A stretch of DNA of 64,000 nucleotides from Nitrosopumilus sp. Nsub (GTDB taxonomy: Archaea > Thermoproteota > Nitrososphaeria > Nitrososphaerales > Nitrosopumilaceae): positions 36,940 through 100,939 of the forward strand of contig NZ_LQMW01000023.1 in NCBI RefSeq assembly GCF_001541925.1. The letters are read 5' to 3'. The translations under genes were made by a program, and so were the position numbers. Below the pieces are notes generated by a model. It saw nothing but the letters and a program-made list of their open reading frames with translations. It was not told the origin of the DNA and did no database searches. Numbering within the stretch: position 1 is the first letter of the stretch; each line of letters starts with the position of its first letter. Of the stretch, positions 33,438-40,844 are shown piece after piece.

Positions 33438-33696
33438 GATATGCTCTTCTTTCTTCGTTAATTTTTTCTTGATCTATGACTAAATCATCATCCACAATAA
33501 CTATTCCACTGTCTCCACTTGATTCATTGTTGATTTTTTTACTTTTTGATTTCTTACTTGTGCTCTTTTTTGCTTTAGTGGTCTTTGCTTTAGTGGTCTT
33601 TGCTTTAGTGGTCTTTGCTTTAGTGGTCTTTGCTTTAGTGGTTTTTTTTGCAGTCTTCTTTACTGCTGTTTTTTTTACAACTTTTTTTTCCGTCAT
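33403..33696 (-). CDS. Lys/Thr-rich tandem-repeat protein
   Basis: A roughly 97-residue protein. Residues 1-50 are Lys/Thr/Ala-rich with five direct AKTTK repeats encoded by a 15-base tandem repeat; residues 55-97 are acidic (VIVDDDLVIDQEKINEERRA). The basic part resembles histone-H1-like tails, so nucleic-acid binding is plausible. It is co-oriented and overlapping with the RAM pair. The repeat number may vary between strains. Confidence 0.7.
   Translation of the reverse strand: MTEKKVVKKTAVKKTAKKTTKAKTTKAKTTKAKTTKAKTTKAKKSTSKKSKSKKINNESSGDSGIVIVDDDLVIDQEKINEERRAYLEEARSQEATD
33571..33645. repeat. Tandem repeat, 15-base unit, five copies
   Basis: The unit TGCTTTAGTGGTCTT starts at 33571, 33586, 33601, 33616 and 33631; the last copy diverges at its end. 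Near-identical copies within a coding sequence point to slippage-type expansion and contraction. Confidence 0.95.
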
Positions 33697-33760
33697 TATT
33701 ATCAAAAATCATGTGATTGAGTAGTTTTTAAGGATTTTGTAGTTTTTCTTCTTTTTTATG

Positions 33761-33988
33761 TCAATCTTCTTCAGTTTCTATCTCAATGGAGTCATTTGTG
33801 ATCTCTGTAATCTCATCTAATACGATCTTTTTCACTTCATCGGGAGTTCCAATTTGATTTGAAACCATATAATTCAATTCATCTAAAATTGCATATTGAA
33901 CACGTGCTCGCAATATTTCAATAATTTCAGTTTCAACTGTTGGATGAAATTCACTTATCCATTCATTCAATTCCTCTTCTTTTATCAT
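33761..33988 (-). CDS. Acidic small hypothetical protein
   Basis: A 75-residue acidic helical protein: NEWISEFHPTVETEIIEILR, later DEVKKIVLDEITEITNDSIE. No motif. Stands between the Lys-rich gene and the divergent 34145 gene. Probably lineage-specific. Confidence 0.6.
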   Translation of the reverse strand: MIKEEELNEWISEFHPTVETEIIEILRARVQYAILDELNYMVSNQIGTPDEVKKIVLDEITEITNDSIEIETEED

Positions 33989-34144
33989 ACAAGTAAAATT
34001 TTTTTGTTAAATTTATTTTCTATGTTTTTGGCTTTTTTCTATGTTTTTGAAGACTCAAAATATTGAAAAAGTAGTATGTAATAGTCAATACTTTACTTTT
34101 GAATTACTTTATTTTTGTTTTATTTCATCTTATCGTGTTGGGAG

Positions 34145-34486
34145 GTGAATAAGATAGCAAAATTAGCAGATTATCAAGTAGTTAGCAATTCAGCATCACT
34201 GGCAAAAATAGATGGTCAATCTTTTACAATTACTCAAATTGAAGATTCTCATTATACACAAGGTGATGAAATTACTAAAGGCGTTAAATTAACCATGAAA
34301 GAATTTTTTTCAATTGATGGCAATCAAATGAATAAATTTCATACTACTCGTGTTGCTATTGTCAAGAAATTCTCTAATCAGAAACTTCGTGACGATATTA
34401 ATTCAGGTAAAGAAACTCTTCATGTAAAATGCATTATGGAAAAATCAGCCTCTGGTAAAAATTTCTACAATTTAGTAGATGCATAA
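34145..34486 (+). CDS. Hypothetical beta-rich protein, possible OB-fold
   Basis: About 113 residues. I chose the GTG at 34145 because GGGAGG lies right before it and the upstream codons look like noise. The sequence alternates strands (ASLAKIDGQSFTITQIEDSH, EITKGVKLTMKEFFSIDG) and ends HVKCIMEKSASGKNFYNLVD. This resembles small single-strand-binding OB-folds, but no nucleic-acid motif is certain. Its length and pattern are like archaeal proteins annotated as hypothetical. Confidence 0.6.
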   Translation: MNKIAKLADYQVVSNSASLAKIDGQSFTITQIEDSHYTQGDEITKGVKLTMKEFFSIDGNQMNKFHTTRVAIVKKFSNQKLRDDINSGKETLHVKCIMEKSASGKNFYNLVDA

Positions 34487-34495
34487 AAAATATTT

Positions 34496-34663
34496 TTAAG
34501 AAAATAATTTTTTATTTTTTATTTTCTTTTTATTTCGATAGGTGATCAAGTGATATGTTATGATATTTTTTAGATTCTCTTCAATTGATAAATCCTGTTC
34601 GATACAAATACTAAGAAAATCAAAATAATCTTTGTCCTTTAATTTAATTTCAATTTTTCTCAA
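34496..34663 (-). CDS. Small hypothetical protein, 55 residues, coupled to upstream gene
   Basis: The frame starts at a TTG overlapping the upstream stop (TTGA) and reads MRKIEIKLKDKDYFDFLSIC then IEQDLSIEENLKNIITYHL with a very basic tail. A strand followed by two helices and basic end could be a ribbon-helix-helix-like DNA-binding unit. The four-base overlap supports translation. Not recognised. Confidence 0.45.
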   Translation of the reverse strand: MRKIEIKLKDKDYFDFLSICIEQDLSIEENLKNIITYHLITYRNKKKIKNKKLFS

Positions 34664-34851
34664 TGTAACACTTGAATTTTTATTTCTGTATCTTCATCTG
34701 CAATCATTTTGCCATGATTTTCACATACTCTCATGATTTCTTTTGCAAATGGAGTTTTAGATTTATGGTAATGAGAGTATAGTACTCTAAAATAAGATTC
34801 TGCATTACATCCTAAAATATTACAAATCATAAGATCATAAATTACTTTCAA
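34660..34851 (-). CDS. Small hypothetical protein, 63 residues
   Basis: Reads MKVIYDLMICNILGCNAESY, then SHYHKSKTPFAKEIMRVCEN and HGKMIADEDTEIKIQVLH. Helical with three Cys and three His; the H and C could bind metal. It is followed, with a four-base overlap, by the 34496 micro-gene. No family recognised. Confidence 0.55.
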   Translation of the reverse strand: MKVIYDLMICNILGCNAESYFRVLYSHYHKSKTPFAKEIMRVCENHGKMIADEDTEIKIQVLH

Positions 34852-34965
34852 TTGAGCCTAAAAGAGAGGGTTATTCTATCATAATTGGAAATTTGATTAA
34901 AAAACCTGTTTTGACACAAAAATGATCAAATTCACAACATGCCAAATCTCTGAAAATTGAATCTA

Positions 34966-35006
34966 CAAATTATCAACACTGATCGCCAAGAAAATTGATC
35001 AATATC
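34966..35006 (+). repeat. Conserved 41-base element upstream of micro-gene, copy 1
   Basis: This stretch differs at only three of 41 positions from 63886-63926. Each copy lies 30-35 bases before the ATG of the same micro-protein family (35036 and 63959). It contains TCAACACTGATCGCC and the palindrome ATTGATCAAT. A conserved promoter or operator, or part of a duplicated unit. Confidence 0.8.
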
Positions 35007-35035
35007 ATAATGATGTCATTGGATAATCATAGCAT

Positions 35036-35128
35036 ATGACATGTAAAGATGGGTTTGTTCACGATTTCACTTGGTTTGAGATATTATCTAAAACCATGTG
35101 TATTCATTGTGGAACTGAAAAGCAATGA
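35036..35128 (+). CDS. Cys micro-protein of the MxCK(D/E)GFVH family, 30 residues
   Basis: Begins MTCKDGFVHDFTWFEILSKT and ends MCIHCGTEKQ. C3, H9 and C22xxC25 could form one zinc site. Its stop overlaps the ATG of the TPR gene (ATGA), supporting translation and coupling. A paralogue beginning MSCKEGFVHNYSYF starts at 63959 at the window edge, with the same upstream element. The conservation of both protein start and upstream DNA makes this a real gene family. Confidence 0.7.
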   Translation: MTCKDGFVHDFTWFEILSKTMCIHCGTEKQ

Positions 35129-35367
35129 CAGATTTTGATTCATTCAGACAAGCATACAAGTTATGCCAAATGGGAAAATGGTCTGCAGCATTGAAGGTAT
35201 ATGAGAAAATATTGAAAAAAGACCCAACTAATGCATATCTTTGGTATACTATTGGAGACCTACATGAAATACTTGAAAACTACAAGGTAGCTGCAATGTG
35301 TTTTGATAAAGCAAAGTCGCTAGGATACGGCATAAGTGTGGAACATATTATGAATCAAAAAATTTGA
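35125..35367 (+). CDS. Small TPR protein
   Basis: An 80-residue tetratricopeptide protein with about two repeats: QMGKWSAALKVYEKILKKDP followed by NAYLWYTIGDLHEILENYKV and AAMCFDKAKSLGYG. TPR units are protein-interaction scaffolds. Its start overlaps the stop of the Cys micro-gene, so the two products probably act together; what they bind is unknown. The 3' end overlaps the decayed gene on the other strand. Confidence 0.85.
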   Translation: MTDFDSFRQAYKLCQMGKWSAALKVYEKILKKDPTNAYLWYTIGDLHEILENYKVAAMCFDKAKSLGYGISVEHIMNQKI

Positions 35368-35844
35368 TTATTTTTTTACCTGCAGTAAATTGTGGATGAA
35401 ATGCAGTATATGATTTATGATCACATTGTGTAGTTCCATCTTTAGAACAGATAAGATATGAACCTTCAACATGAATTCTAAATATTTCATCTTTTGATTA
35501 ATGAATAATTGCAAATCCGTTTCCATCTAAATATTTTTCAAATTTGTAATCAGGGTAATTTTTTTAGATATTTCATCTTATCAAGTGCAGCACCCGTACA
35601 ATCCATTAGTCAAATATTAAATATCTGCTCAATATCAAATTTTTCATAAAGTTTTTGATATTTTTCAACTCTCTTATGATTTACTAAAAGATTTGTAGAA
35701 GATCTATCTTTTGGTATGATGATCAGATATGCACATCTATTAAAAAATAGGGCAATTAGATAATCCTCATACTATTAAGAAACCATTAGGATCAATGAAA
35801 TCTAAACATATCGACGATTCCTGCTGAAAGTACGAATTTGACAT
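35348..35844 (-). pseudogene. Decayed hypothetical gene with frameshifts and a stop
   Basis: Protein-like pieces occur in successive frames on the reverse strand: MSNSYFQQESSICLDFIDPN...LIV, then YEDYLIALFFNRCAYLIIIP...DIEQIFNI, then MDCTGAALDKMKYLKK, then NYPDYKFEKYLDGNGFAIIH, a TAA, and SKDEIFRIHVEGSYLICSKD. Joining them needs at least two frameshifts and reading through two stops. The pieces have clear coding character, so this is probably one gene of about 160 residues in decay. Family not recognised. Confidence 0.55.
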
Positions 35845-35871
35845 AACAATCGACTGTTGAAAAAATATAAT
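35837..35871. repeat. 35-base dispersed repeat, copy 1
   Basis: This stretch (GAATTTGACATAACAATCGA and onward to CTGTTGAAAAAATAT) matches 62392-62426 with about four mismatches. Copy 1 sits at the front of the decayed gene, copy 2 at the front of a 38-codon ORF, both in the same orientation relative to the reverse-strand frames. Confidence 0.65.
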
Positions 35872-35872
35872 T

Positions 35873-36253
35873 TTAATTTTCAAAACTACTGTAACGATCC
35901 ATATCTGAAAACATTTTTTCTCGATAATCTTGACTTGATTTTTCACTGTCACCTTTCATTTTACTGTCAAGATCTTTCCTAATTGTTTTCTCGGTAAATT
36001 TTGTCAGTTCCTCATTGGTAGGATTTTCTGTTTTGACAAACTCTATGACTTGTTTCAAGTCATGAATCATCTGTATGCAATATTGTTGATTTTCAAATTC
36101 CTCTTCTACTTCTTTTTTGAGTTGCTCATCTTTCCACCCTGTAGCAACTAATTCTTTTACTTTGAATGCAATCATCTGTGGACTGTCATCTAGCATTTCG
36201 TAGTAACTTACTAACTCATCTTGCAATCTATCTAAATTATTTTCAAGATTCAT
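35873..36253 (-). CDS. Acidic helical hypothetical protein
   Basis: A roughly 126-residue protein; I chose ATG 36253 because the upstream 28 codons look like noise. It is all helical: NLENNLDRLQDELVSYYEML, VKELVATGWKDEQLKKEVEE, and a tail SSQDYREKMFSDMDRYSSFE. A 23-residue ORF at 52072 has a similar end (EYREKFDRERSSYY). No family recognised. Confidence 0.6.
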   Translation of the reverse strand: MNLENNLDRLQDELVSYYEMLDDSPQMIAFKVKELVATGWKDEQLKKEVEEEFENQQYCIQMIHDLKQVIEFVKTENPTNEELTKFTEKTIRKDLDSKMKGDSEKSSQDYREKMFSDMDRYSSFEN

Positions 36254-36381
36254 AATTTTAGAAAATACCGGAATTACATAAAATTGTCTACAACCAGAAT
36301 ACAAAAAGGCTATTTTCAGAAATAATCTTGTAGGCACGAAATTACGATCAAATTTGGTCAGGCTCTTTGCAATAGTAAAAG

Positions 36382-36455
36382 TGCCGAGGGCATGATTTGA
36401 ACAAGCGACAGCCCGGTCTTCAGCCGAGTGCTCTTCCAGGCTGAGCTACCTCGGC
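36382..36455 (-). tRNA. tRNA-Phe (anticodon GAA)
   Basis: A 74-base cloverleaf reads on the reverse strand. The acceptor stem GCCGAGG/CCTCGGC is a perfect 7 bp with discriminator A. The D stem is GCTC/GAGC, the anticodon stem CTCGG/CCGGG with loop CTGAAGA (anticodon GAA, Phe), and the T loop TTCAAAT. The T stem GCTTG/CATGC has one T-T mismatch. CCA is not encoded and no intron is seen. Confidence 0.93.
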
Positions 36456-36497
36456 ACTAAAAAAAATACTTTAGATGAGGCATTAAAGTTTGTCTTT

Positions 36498-37034
36498 TTA
36501 TGGTTTCCAAATAATATCTTCAACATCGTTTCGTTTATTGATTAAACGACCCATTACAAACATCAGATCTGATAGTCGATTAAGATATTTGATACAATTA
36601 GAATTAATTTCATCCTTGTCGCTTAATTGAACTACCAGAGTCTCTGCTCTACGAATAATGGTTCGTACTTGATGAATTTGAGCAGCTGCAATACTTCCTC
36701 CAGGTAAAATAAAATTTGTGATAGGAGGCAATTCTAATTCAAATATATCTATGGTTTTTTCTAAATTTTCAACCATTTCTAATGAAATTCTATTCTTCAA
36801 TTCATTGAGATTTTGATTTGATAAATCTGAACCTAGCAAAAATAATTCATTTTGAATCTTACTCAAAACTTTGCTTATATCGTCATCTAGTACATTGCTT
36901 AAAACAACTCCAATAGCAGCATTAACTTCATCTACTGTTCCATATGCAATAATACGTGGATGTGATTTTGCAATTCTAAAATCTCCTTGTAAACCAGTAT
37001 TTCCATCATCACCAGTTTTTGTATAGATTTTCAT
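36498..37034 (-). CDS. Cob(I)alamin adenosyltransferase, PduO type
   Basis: A 178-residue enzyme that transfers adenosyl from ATP to cob(I)alamin to give adenosylcobalamin, as a trimer. The ATP site is seen in MKIYTKTGDDGNTGLQGD; later motifs are YGTVDEVNAAIGV, FILPGGSIAAAQIHQVRTII (trimer core helix) with RRAE, and a C-terminal YLNRLSDLMFVMGR. Thaumarchaea make B12 and need it for methylmalonyl-CoA mutase in their carbon-fixation cycle, which fits. It is divergent from the HD-domain gene. Confidence 0.93.
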   Translation of the reverse strand: MKIYTKTGDDGNTGLQGDFRIAKSHPRIIAYGTVDEVNAAIGVVLSNVLDDDISKVLSKIQNELFLLGSDLSNQNLNELKNRISLEMVENLEKTIDIFELELPPITNFILPGGSIAAAQIHQVRTIIRRAETLVVQLSDKDEINSNCIKYLNRLSDLMFVMGRLINKRNDVEDIIWKP

Positions 37035-37117
37035 AATTTTTTAATTCCTTCTTACCTATTATACGATTCGAAAAATCAAACATGAAAACTCATTAGGAGA
37101 AAATTAAATGTAATACC

Positions 37118-37651
37118 ATGGAGATTTTGAACTTTTTAAAATATTCCTTGAATTTGAAAAATGTACAAAGACAAGGTTGGATTGATAAATTATCTATTCA
37201 AAACCCTGAATCTGTGGCTGATCATAGTTATTCCATGGCAATGATGGCCATGATAATATCGGATTTAGAAAATTATGATACTGAAAAAATTCTTAAAATG
37301 ACCTTGCTGCATGATTTGGCAGAATCAAAAATTGGCGATATTACACCTGAACAAATGACTTGTGAAAATAAGAAAAAAATTGAAAATGAAGCATTTGAAA
37401 AAATAATTTGTCAATTACCGAACGTGCTAAAATCACAATATGTAGAAATTTGGAAAGAGTATCAAAATAATAATTCTAAAGAATCTCAACTTGTTCATCA
37501 AGTAGATAGATTAGAAATGGCGCTTCAAGCAAAGATGTATGAAAAAAACGGTAAATCTCTTGGAGATATTGAACCGTTTTTAGAATCTGCCAAATCCAAC
37601 ATTACTGATGAAAAATTAAAACAATTATTGAATCGAATTTTGCAAGATTAA
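37118..37651 (+). CDS. HD-domain phosphohydrolase (YfbR/HDDC2-like 5'-nucleotidase)
   Basis: A 177-residue metal-dependent phosphohydrolase. The HD motif is formed by H36 in SVADHSYSM and H65-D66 in LLHDLAESKIGDITP, with a late Asp in QVDRLEMALQAKMY. This is the layout of YfbR and HDDC2, which dephosphorylate (deoxy)nucleoside monophosphates. It probably has a salvage or pool-cleaning role. The length is typical. Confidence 0.88.
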   Translation: MEILNFLKYSLNLKNVQRQGWIDKLSIQNPESVADHSYSMAMMAMIISDLENYDTEKILKMTLLHDLAESKIGDITPEQMTCENKKKIENEAFEKIICQLPNVLKSQYVEIWKEYQNNNSKESQLVHQVDRLEMALQAKMYEKNGKSLGDIEPFLESAKSNITDEKLKQLLNRILQD

Positions 37652-37753
37652 TCTAAATAAAAAAAATTTTTTATTTTAGAAAAATCGATAGGGGTTGATT
37701 AAAGAATGTTAGAAATTATTAATTTATTAACACTCAAAATTTACCTTGATTAG

Positions 37754-37915
37754 TTGAATCTATTTAAAAAAAAATCTAAAGAAATTACGGATACAGAGTG
37801 TAAAATATGTCATATGAAATTCTCTGATCCTGAAAGAACAATGAGACATATGGTAAAAGCACATTCAAAACCACAGAAAAATAATAGAAGTATAGGCAGT
37901 GCAAAATATCGTTAA
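37754..37915 (+). CDS. C2H2 zinc-finger micro-protein, 53 residues
   Basis: With a TTG start the protein reads MNLFKKKSKEITDTECKICH, then MKFSDPERTMRHMVKAHSKP and a basic tail ending SIGSAKYR. C16-x2-C19-x12-H32-x4-H37 is a classic C2H2 finger. Single C2H2 fingers occur in archaea, mostly of unknown role; DNA or protein binding are both possible. Start choice is uncertain. Confidence 0.65.
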   Translation: MNLFKKKSKEITDTECKICHMKFSDPERTMRHMVKAHSKPQKNNRSIGSAKYR

Positions 37916-38036
37916 TTTTTTTAATTTACGATTTATCTAGTAAAATAACACAAAAGATACCCTCCAAAAGGAGTTAATTTTGATGAATTTGATGAAACTA
38001 GAAGAATTTTTTACGAAGATTATTGAAGAAGAATAA

Positions 38037-38261
38037 ATGTCTGAAACTGAAAAAGATGAATTAATTGATGCCCAAAAACAAGTAATTGGAATATTATTTG
38101 AAGTGATTAAACGATTACAAACAAACAACAATCTAGATGAAGAATATTTTCAAATAATCACAGATTCGACAAAAAATGAAAAAAGAATTAAAGAAATTCT
38201 AGATGAAAGAAATGAAAATTCCAAAATTGTAGGCAGGTTATTGGAGCAATTAGAAATTTAA
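38037..38261 (+). CDS. Helical hypothetical protein, 74 residues
   Basis: A charged helical hairpin-like protein: ELIDAQKQVIGILFEVIKRL, then DEEYFQIITDSTKNEKRIKE and ENSKIVGRLLEQLEI. A 17-codon frame (MNLMKLEEFF) ends just before it. No family recognised. It converges with the Cys-containing gene at 38258 with a four-base overlap. Confidence 0.6.
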   Translation: MSETEKDELIDAQKQVIGILFEVIKRLQTNNNLDEEYFQIITDSTKNEKRIKEILDERNENSKIVGRLLEQLEI

Positions 38262-38461
38262 TCAGATTCAGAATAACCAATTGTTTTCATACCAAAACAA
38301 GGTTTGTTTCCTTTACTCCAGCATTTACAAGAACATGAAACAGCTTTTCCCGTTTCTAAATCTTTTACAACTTTATGAAAAACCCCTTCTCTAACTTTTG
38401 ATTCAATTGAGATTGTTTCATACCTATCTGAATCATTATTGTAATTTTCCAGTTTTATCAA
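38258..38461 (-). CDS. Small Cys-containing protein, possible SWIM-like zinc site
   Basis: A 67-residue protein. The second half reads KAVSCSCKCWSKGNKPCFGM, with CxCxC and a distal Cys, reminiscent of a SWIM finger (CxC...CxH) though the His is absent. The first half is beta-prone (RYETISIESKVREGVFHKVV). It follows the membrane protein at 38462 with no gap, so both are in one transcript. Function unknown. Confidence 0.65.
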   Translation of the reverse strand: MIKLENYNNDSDRYETISIESKVREGVFHKVVKDLETGKAVSCSCKCWSKGNKPCFGMKTIGYSESD

Positions 38462-38686
38462 TTAGGTATCCCATGATTTAGTATTTGTTCTTTTGAATTT
38501 ACTCTTGTCCCGTTTGGAATGTTTTGCTTTGTAATTTAGTAAAACTATGCCTAAAATCAATCCAATACCACTAATTATCAAAAGTGGAAATATCATATAT
38601 TCAGGCAAAACATCCAGACCCAGTGTAATAATCCCAATAACTATTGAAGCAATAATTGATGACAATCCTATTTGCCTATTATTCAA
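38462..38686 (-). CDS. Two-span membrane protein, 74 residues
   Basis: Two hydrophobic helices (LSSIIASIVIGIITLGLDVL and MIFPLLIISGIGLILGIVLL) are followed by a basic tail KAKHSKRDKSKFKRTNTK, predicting a cytoplasmic C-terminus. It directly abuts the Cys-containing gene downstream. Function unknown. Confidence 0.65.
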   Translation of the reverse strand: MNNRQIGLSSIIASIVIGIITLGLDVLPEYMIFPLLIISGIGLILGIVLLNYKAKHSKRDKSKFKRTNTKSWDT

Positions 38687-38801
38687 TAAATCTATAATTT
38701 TTGTGTGAACTTAAGCATATTGGCAAATATGCTATTTTAAATGGAAATACATCTATCAATCCAGATAAAAAATTGATTAATTCAAGAATTTTAATTAAAA
38801 T

Positions 38802-39101
38802 CTAATTTCCACAACTACAATCATCATCAGAAATTATTCTCAGATGAGCTGTTTGTTGATGTTTATCTTGTACATAACTTGAAAGATTGGTAATTCTCAC
38901 ACGTGGTTCTTTAGTATTCCAACTCCCTTCATTTTCAAACCAGAATTCAATTTCATCCACATCGTATCTTTCTCCATTTTTTACTAATTCCTTGAAAATT
39001 TTCTTAATTTCTACAACTTCAACTTCGGTTAATTTTGATTTATCTTGAACAAAAGTAGTAATTTCATTGAGTTTGATGATAACAGGATTTGTTAGTGGCA
39101 T
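38802..39101 (-). CDS. Hypothetical protein ending in Cys pair
   Basis: About 99 residues. Helical first half (IIKLNEITTFVQDKSKLTEV), a middle IEFWFENEGSWNTKEPRVRI, and an end DDDCSCGN. The last residues CSC could bind metal with a partner. I chose the second Met (39101). It is divergent from the 39168 gene. No family. Confidence 0.55.
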   Translation of the reverse strand: MPLTNPVIIKLNEITTFVQDKSKLTEVEVVEIKKIFKELVKNGERYDVDEIEFWFENEGSWNTKEPRVRITNLSSYVQDKHQQTAHLRIISDDDCSCGN

Positions 39102-39167
39102 CAAAGATATGAGGCATGGTTTCTATAACTATCTTTTGTGATGTTTTTATAACAATCAAATATTTTG

Positions 39168-39521
39168 ATGGATATGCAGTATTTTCAAGCGCTAAAACTT
39201 GGACAAAAGAGAGTAGCAGAAGCTCGAGAGTATCTTAATACATTAACTGATGGAAAAGCAATGCCTGCATTGGCCTTAGCTGATTCAAAATCCAATATCT
39301 GGAAACCCGTAGGTGAAGAAAATCTGTATGCATTTGTTGATGAATCTGCAGGTTTTATCTTAACTGATAACAGTGGTTATATTTTGGCCTTAGTTGATAG
39401 TACCGGATCTTCAAAGACAATAGTTCAAGGAGTTACAAAATTACAAAAAGAAAATTTGGAAAAAGCATTTGTAAAAGACAATATTCCAAAATTTGAAGGA
39501 AAAGTCATACTACCTGTGTAA
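39168..39521 (+). CDS. Hypothetical protein
   Basis: A 117-residue alpha/beta protein starting MDMQYFQALKLGQKRVAEAR; the middle shows strands ENLYAFVDESAGFILTDNSG and YILALVDSTGSSKTIVQG. No known motif. I chose ATG 39168 rather than the TTG directly before it. It precedes the 39618 gene by about 95 bases. Confidence 0.6.
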   Translation: MDMQYFQALKLGQKRVAEAREYLNTLTDGKAMPALALADSKSNIWKPVGEENLYAFVDESAGFILTDNSGYILALVDSTGSSKTIVQGVTKLQKENLEKAFVKDNIPKFEGKVILPV

Positions 39522-39617
39522 ATTTTATAATTTAGACATGGATTTTAGAGCTGAAAGTCAATTCTAATATAATTATACAAAGAAAACCTTTAGTTATCAT
39601 GATGAATTAGTATCAAA

Positions 39618-40844
39618 ATGAGTAAATTTTCCCAAGAGATTGAGGTTAGTGGACATTTAATAGATTCATCCATTCTTACTAAGATTTTTGATAAGATTAT
39701 GGATTTGAAAGGAGAGTTTAACGTTGATGAAATCAATATTGGTGTAAAGAAAAAAGATCACTCTTATGCAAAATTAACAATTACAGGTAAAAATCAAATA
39801 CATTTGGATGAGATTCTAAAAACAGTTTATCGTGAAGGTGCAGTATCCAAAGTCCAAAAAGAAATTCAATTAAAAAAAGCACCAAAAAATTATGTCATGC
39901 CAGACAACTTTTACAGTACCACTAACAATCATACCCAAGTCTATCTTAAAGGAAAATGGATTTCAGTTGAAAACATGATGATGGACAAATGTATTGTTGT
40001 AAAAGGCAACAAGGCATTTTGTGTTCCTTTTAGAGATGTAAAAAAAGATGATCAAATTATTGTGGGAGAAGCAGGAATTAAAATAAATCCTCCAGAACGC
40101 CCAAGAGAAGGAGTTAACGTCTTTGAATTTATGGGTAGTGCCAGTTCTAGTGAAAGACCAACACAACACATTGCAAAACAAGTAGCTGATGATATCTACA
40201 ATACAAAAAAGAAAGGCGGTAAAATTGTAATTGTTGGCGGTCCTGCAATTGTACATACAGGTGCTGATGATTCAGTTTCAGAATTAATCAGATCAGGGTA
40301 TATTGACGGAGTTTTGGCAGGTAATGCATTAGCTGTTCATGATATTGAATATGCAACCCTTGGAACTTCATTGGGAATGAATGTAAAGGATGCCACATTG
40401 GCATTTCATGGTCACAGAAATCACATGGATACCATTAATGCAGTTTTCAAAGCAGGTTCAATTGCCAATATGGTAAAAACTAAAAAATTGACAAAAGGAA
40501 TAATGTATGAATGTGTTAAAAATAAAGTTCCATTTGTTTTAGCAGGTTCAATTAGAGATGATGGGCCATTACCTGATGTAATTACTGATGTTGCAGAAGC
40601 TCAAAAACAATACAAAAAAGTTCTCAAAGGAGCAGATATGGTAATTATGATTTCTACAATGTTACACTCAATTGCAACTGGAAACATGTTACCCGCAAAT
40701 GTCAAGGTAATTGTTGTAGATATCAGTCAACCAACAGTTACCAAATTAATGGATAGAGGTACATGGCAAGCACTTGGAATTGTCTCTGATGTGGGTGCAT
40801 TTTTGCCAATGGTTGCCCAACAAATCAAAAAAAGATCAAAATAA
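39618..40844 (+). CDS. TIGR00300-family protein (archaeal ornithine cyclodeaminase-type)
   Basis: A 408-residue protein of the LOR/SDH bifunctional-region (TIGR00300) family. The N-terminal part (1-110) is the LOR/SDH domain (HLIDSSILTKIFDKIMDLKG). The C-terminal half has IVIVGGPAIVHTGADDSVSE and DGVLAGNALAVHDIEYATLG, then MISTMLHSIATGN. Family members include the ornithine cyclodeaminase part of cyanobacterial AgrE/ArgZ-type enzymes and an archaeal ornithine cyclodeaminase that makes proline. It likely converts ornithine to proline with NAD, which would supply proline in an organism without a ProC-type route here. It is convergent with the aminotransferase. Confidence 0.85.
   Translation: MSKFSQEIEVSGHLIDSSILTKIFDKIMDLKGEFNVDEINIGVKKKDHSYAKLTITGKNQIHLDEILKTVYREGAVSKVQKEIQLKKAPKNYVMPDNFYSTTNNHTQVYLKGKWISVENMMMDKCIVVKGNKAFCVPFRDVKKDDQIIVGEAGIKINPPERPREGVNVFEFMGSASSSERPTQHIAKQVADDIYNTKKKGGKIVIVGGPAIVHTGADDSVSELIRSGYIDGVLAGNALAVHDIEYATLGTSLGMNVKDATLAFHGHRNHMDTINAVFKAGSIANMVKTKKLTKGIMYECVKNKVPFVLAGSIRDDGPLPDVITDVAEAQKQYKKVLKGADMVIMISTMLHSIATGNMLPANVKVIVVDISQPTVTKLMDRGTWQALGIVSDVGAFLPMVAQQIKKRSK

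Noticed and set aside
33571..33645. Tandem repeat as a possible CRISPR array
   Set aside because: Units are contiguous 15-mers in coding sequence without spacers; no cas genes in the window.
37977..38036. 17-codon frame MNLMKLEEFF before the 38037 gene
   Set aside because: Too short and no conserved feature; could be a leader, but nothing supports translation.
39963..40256. 97-codon minus-strand ORF opposite the TIGR00300 gene
   Set aside because: Antisense shadow; no family pattern.
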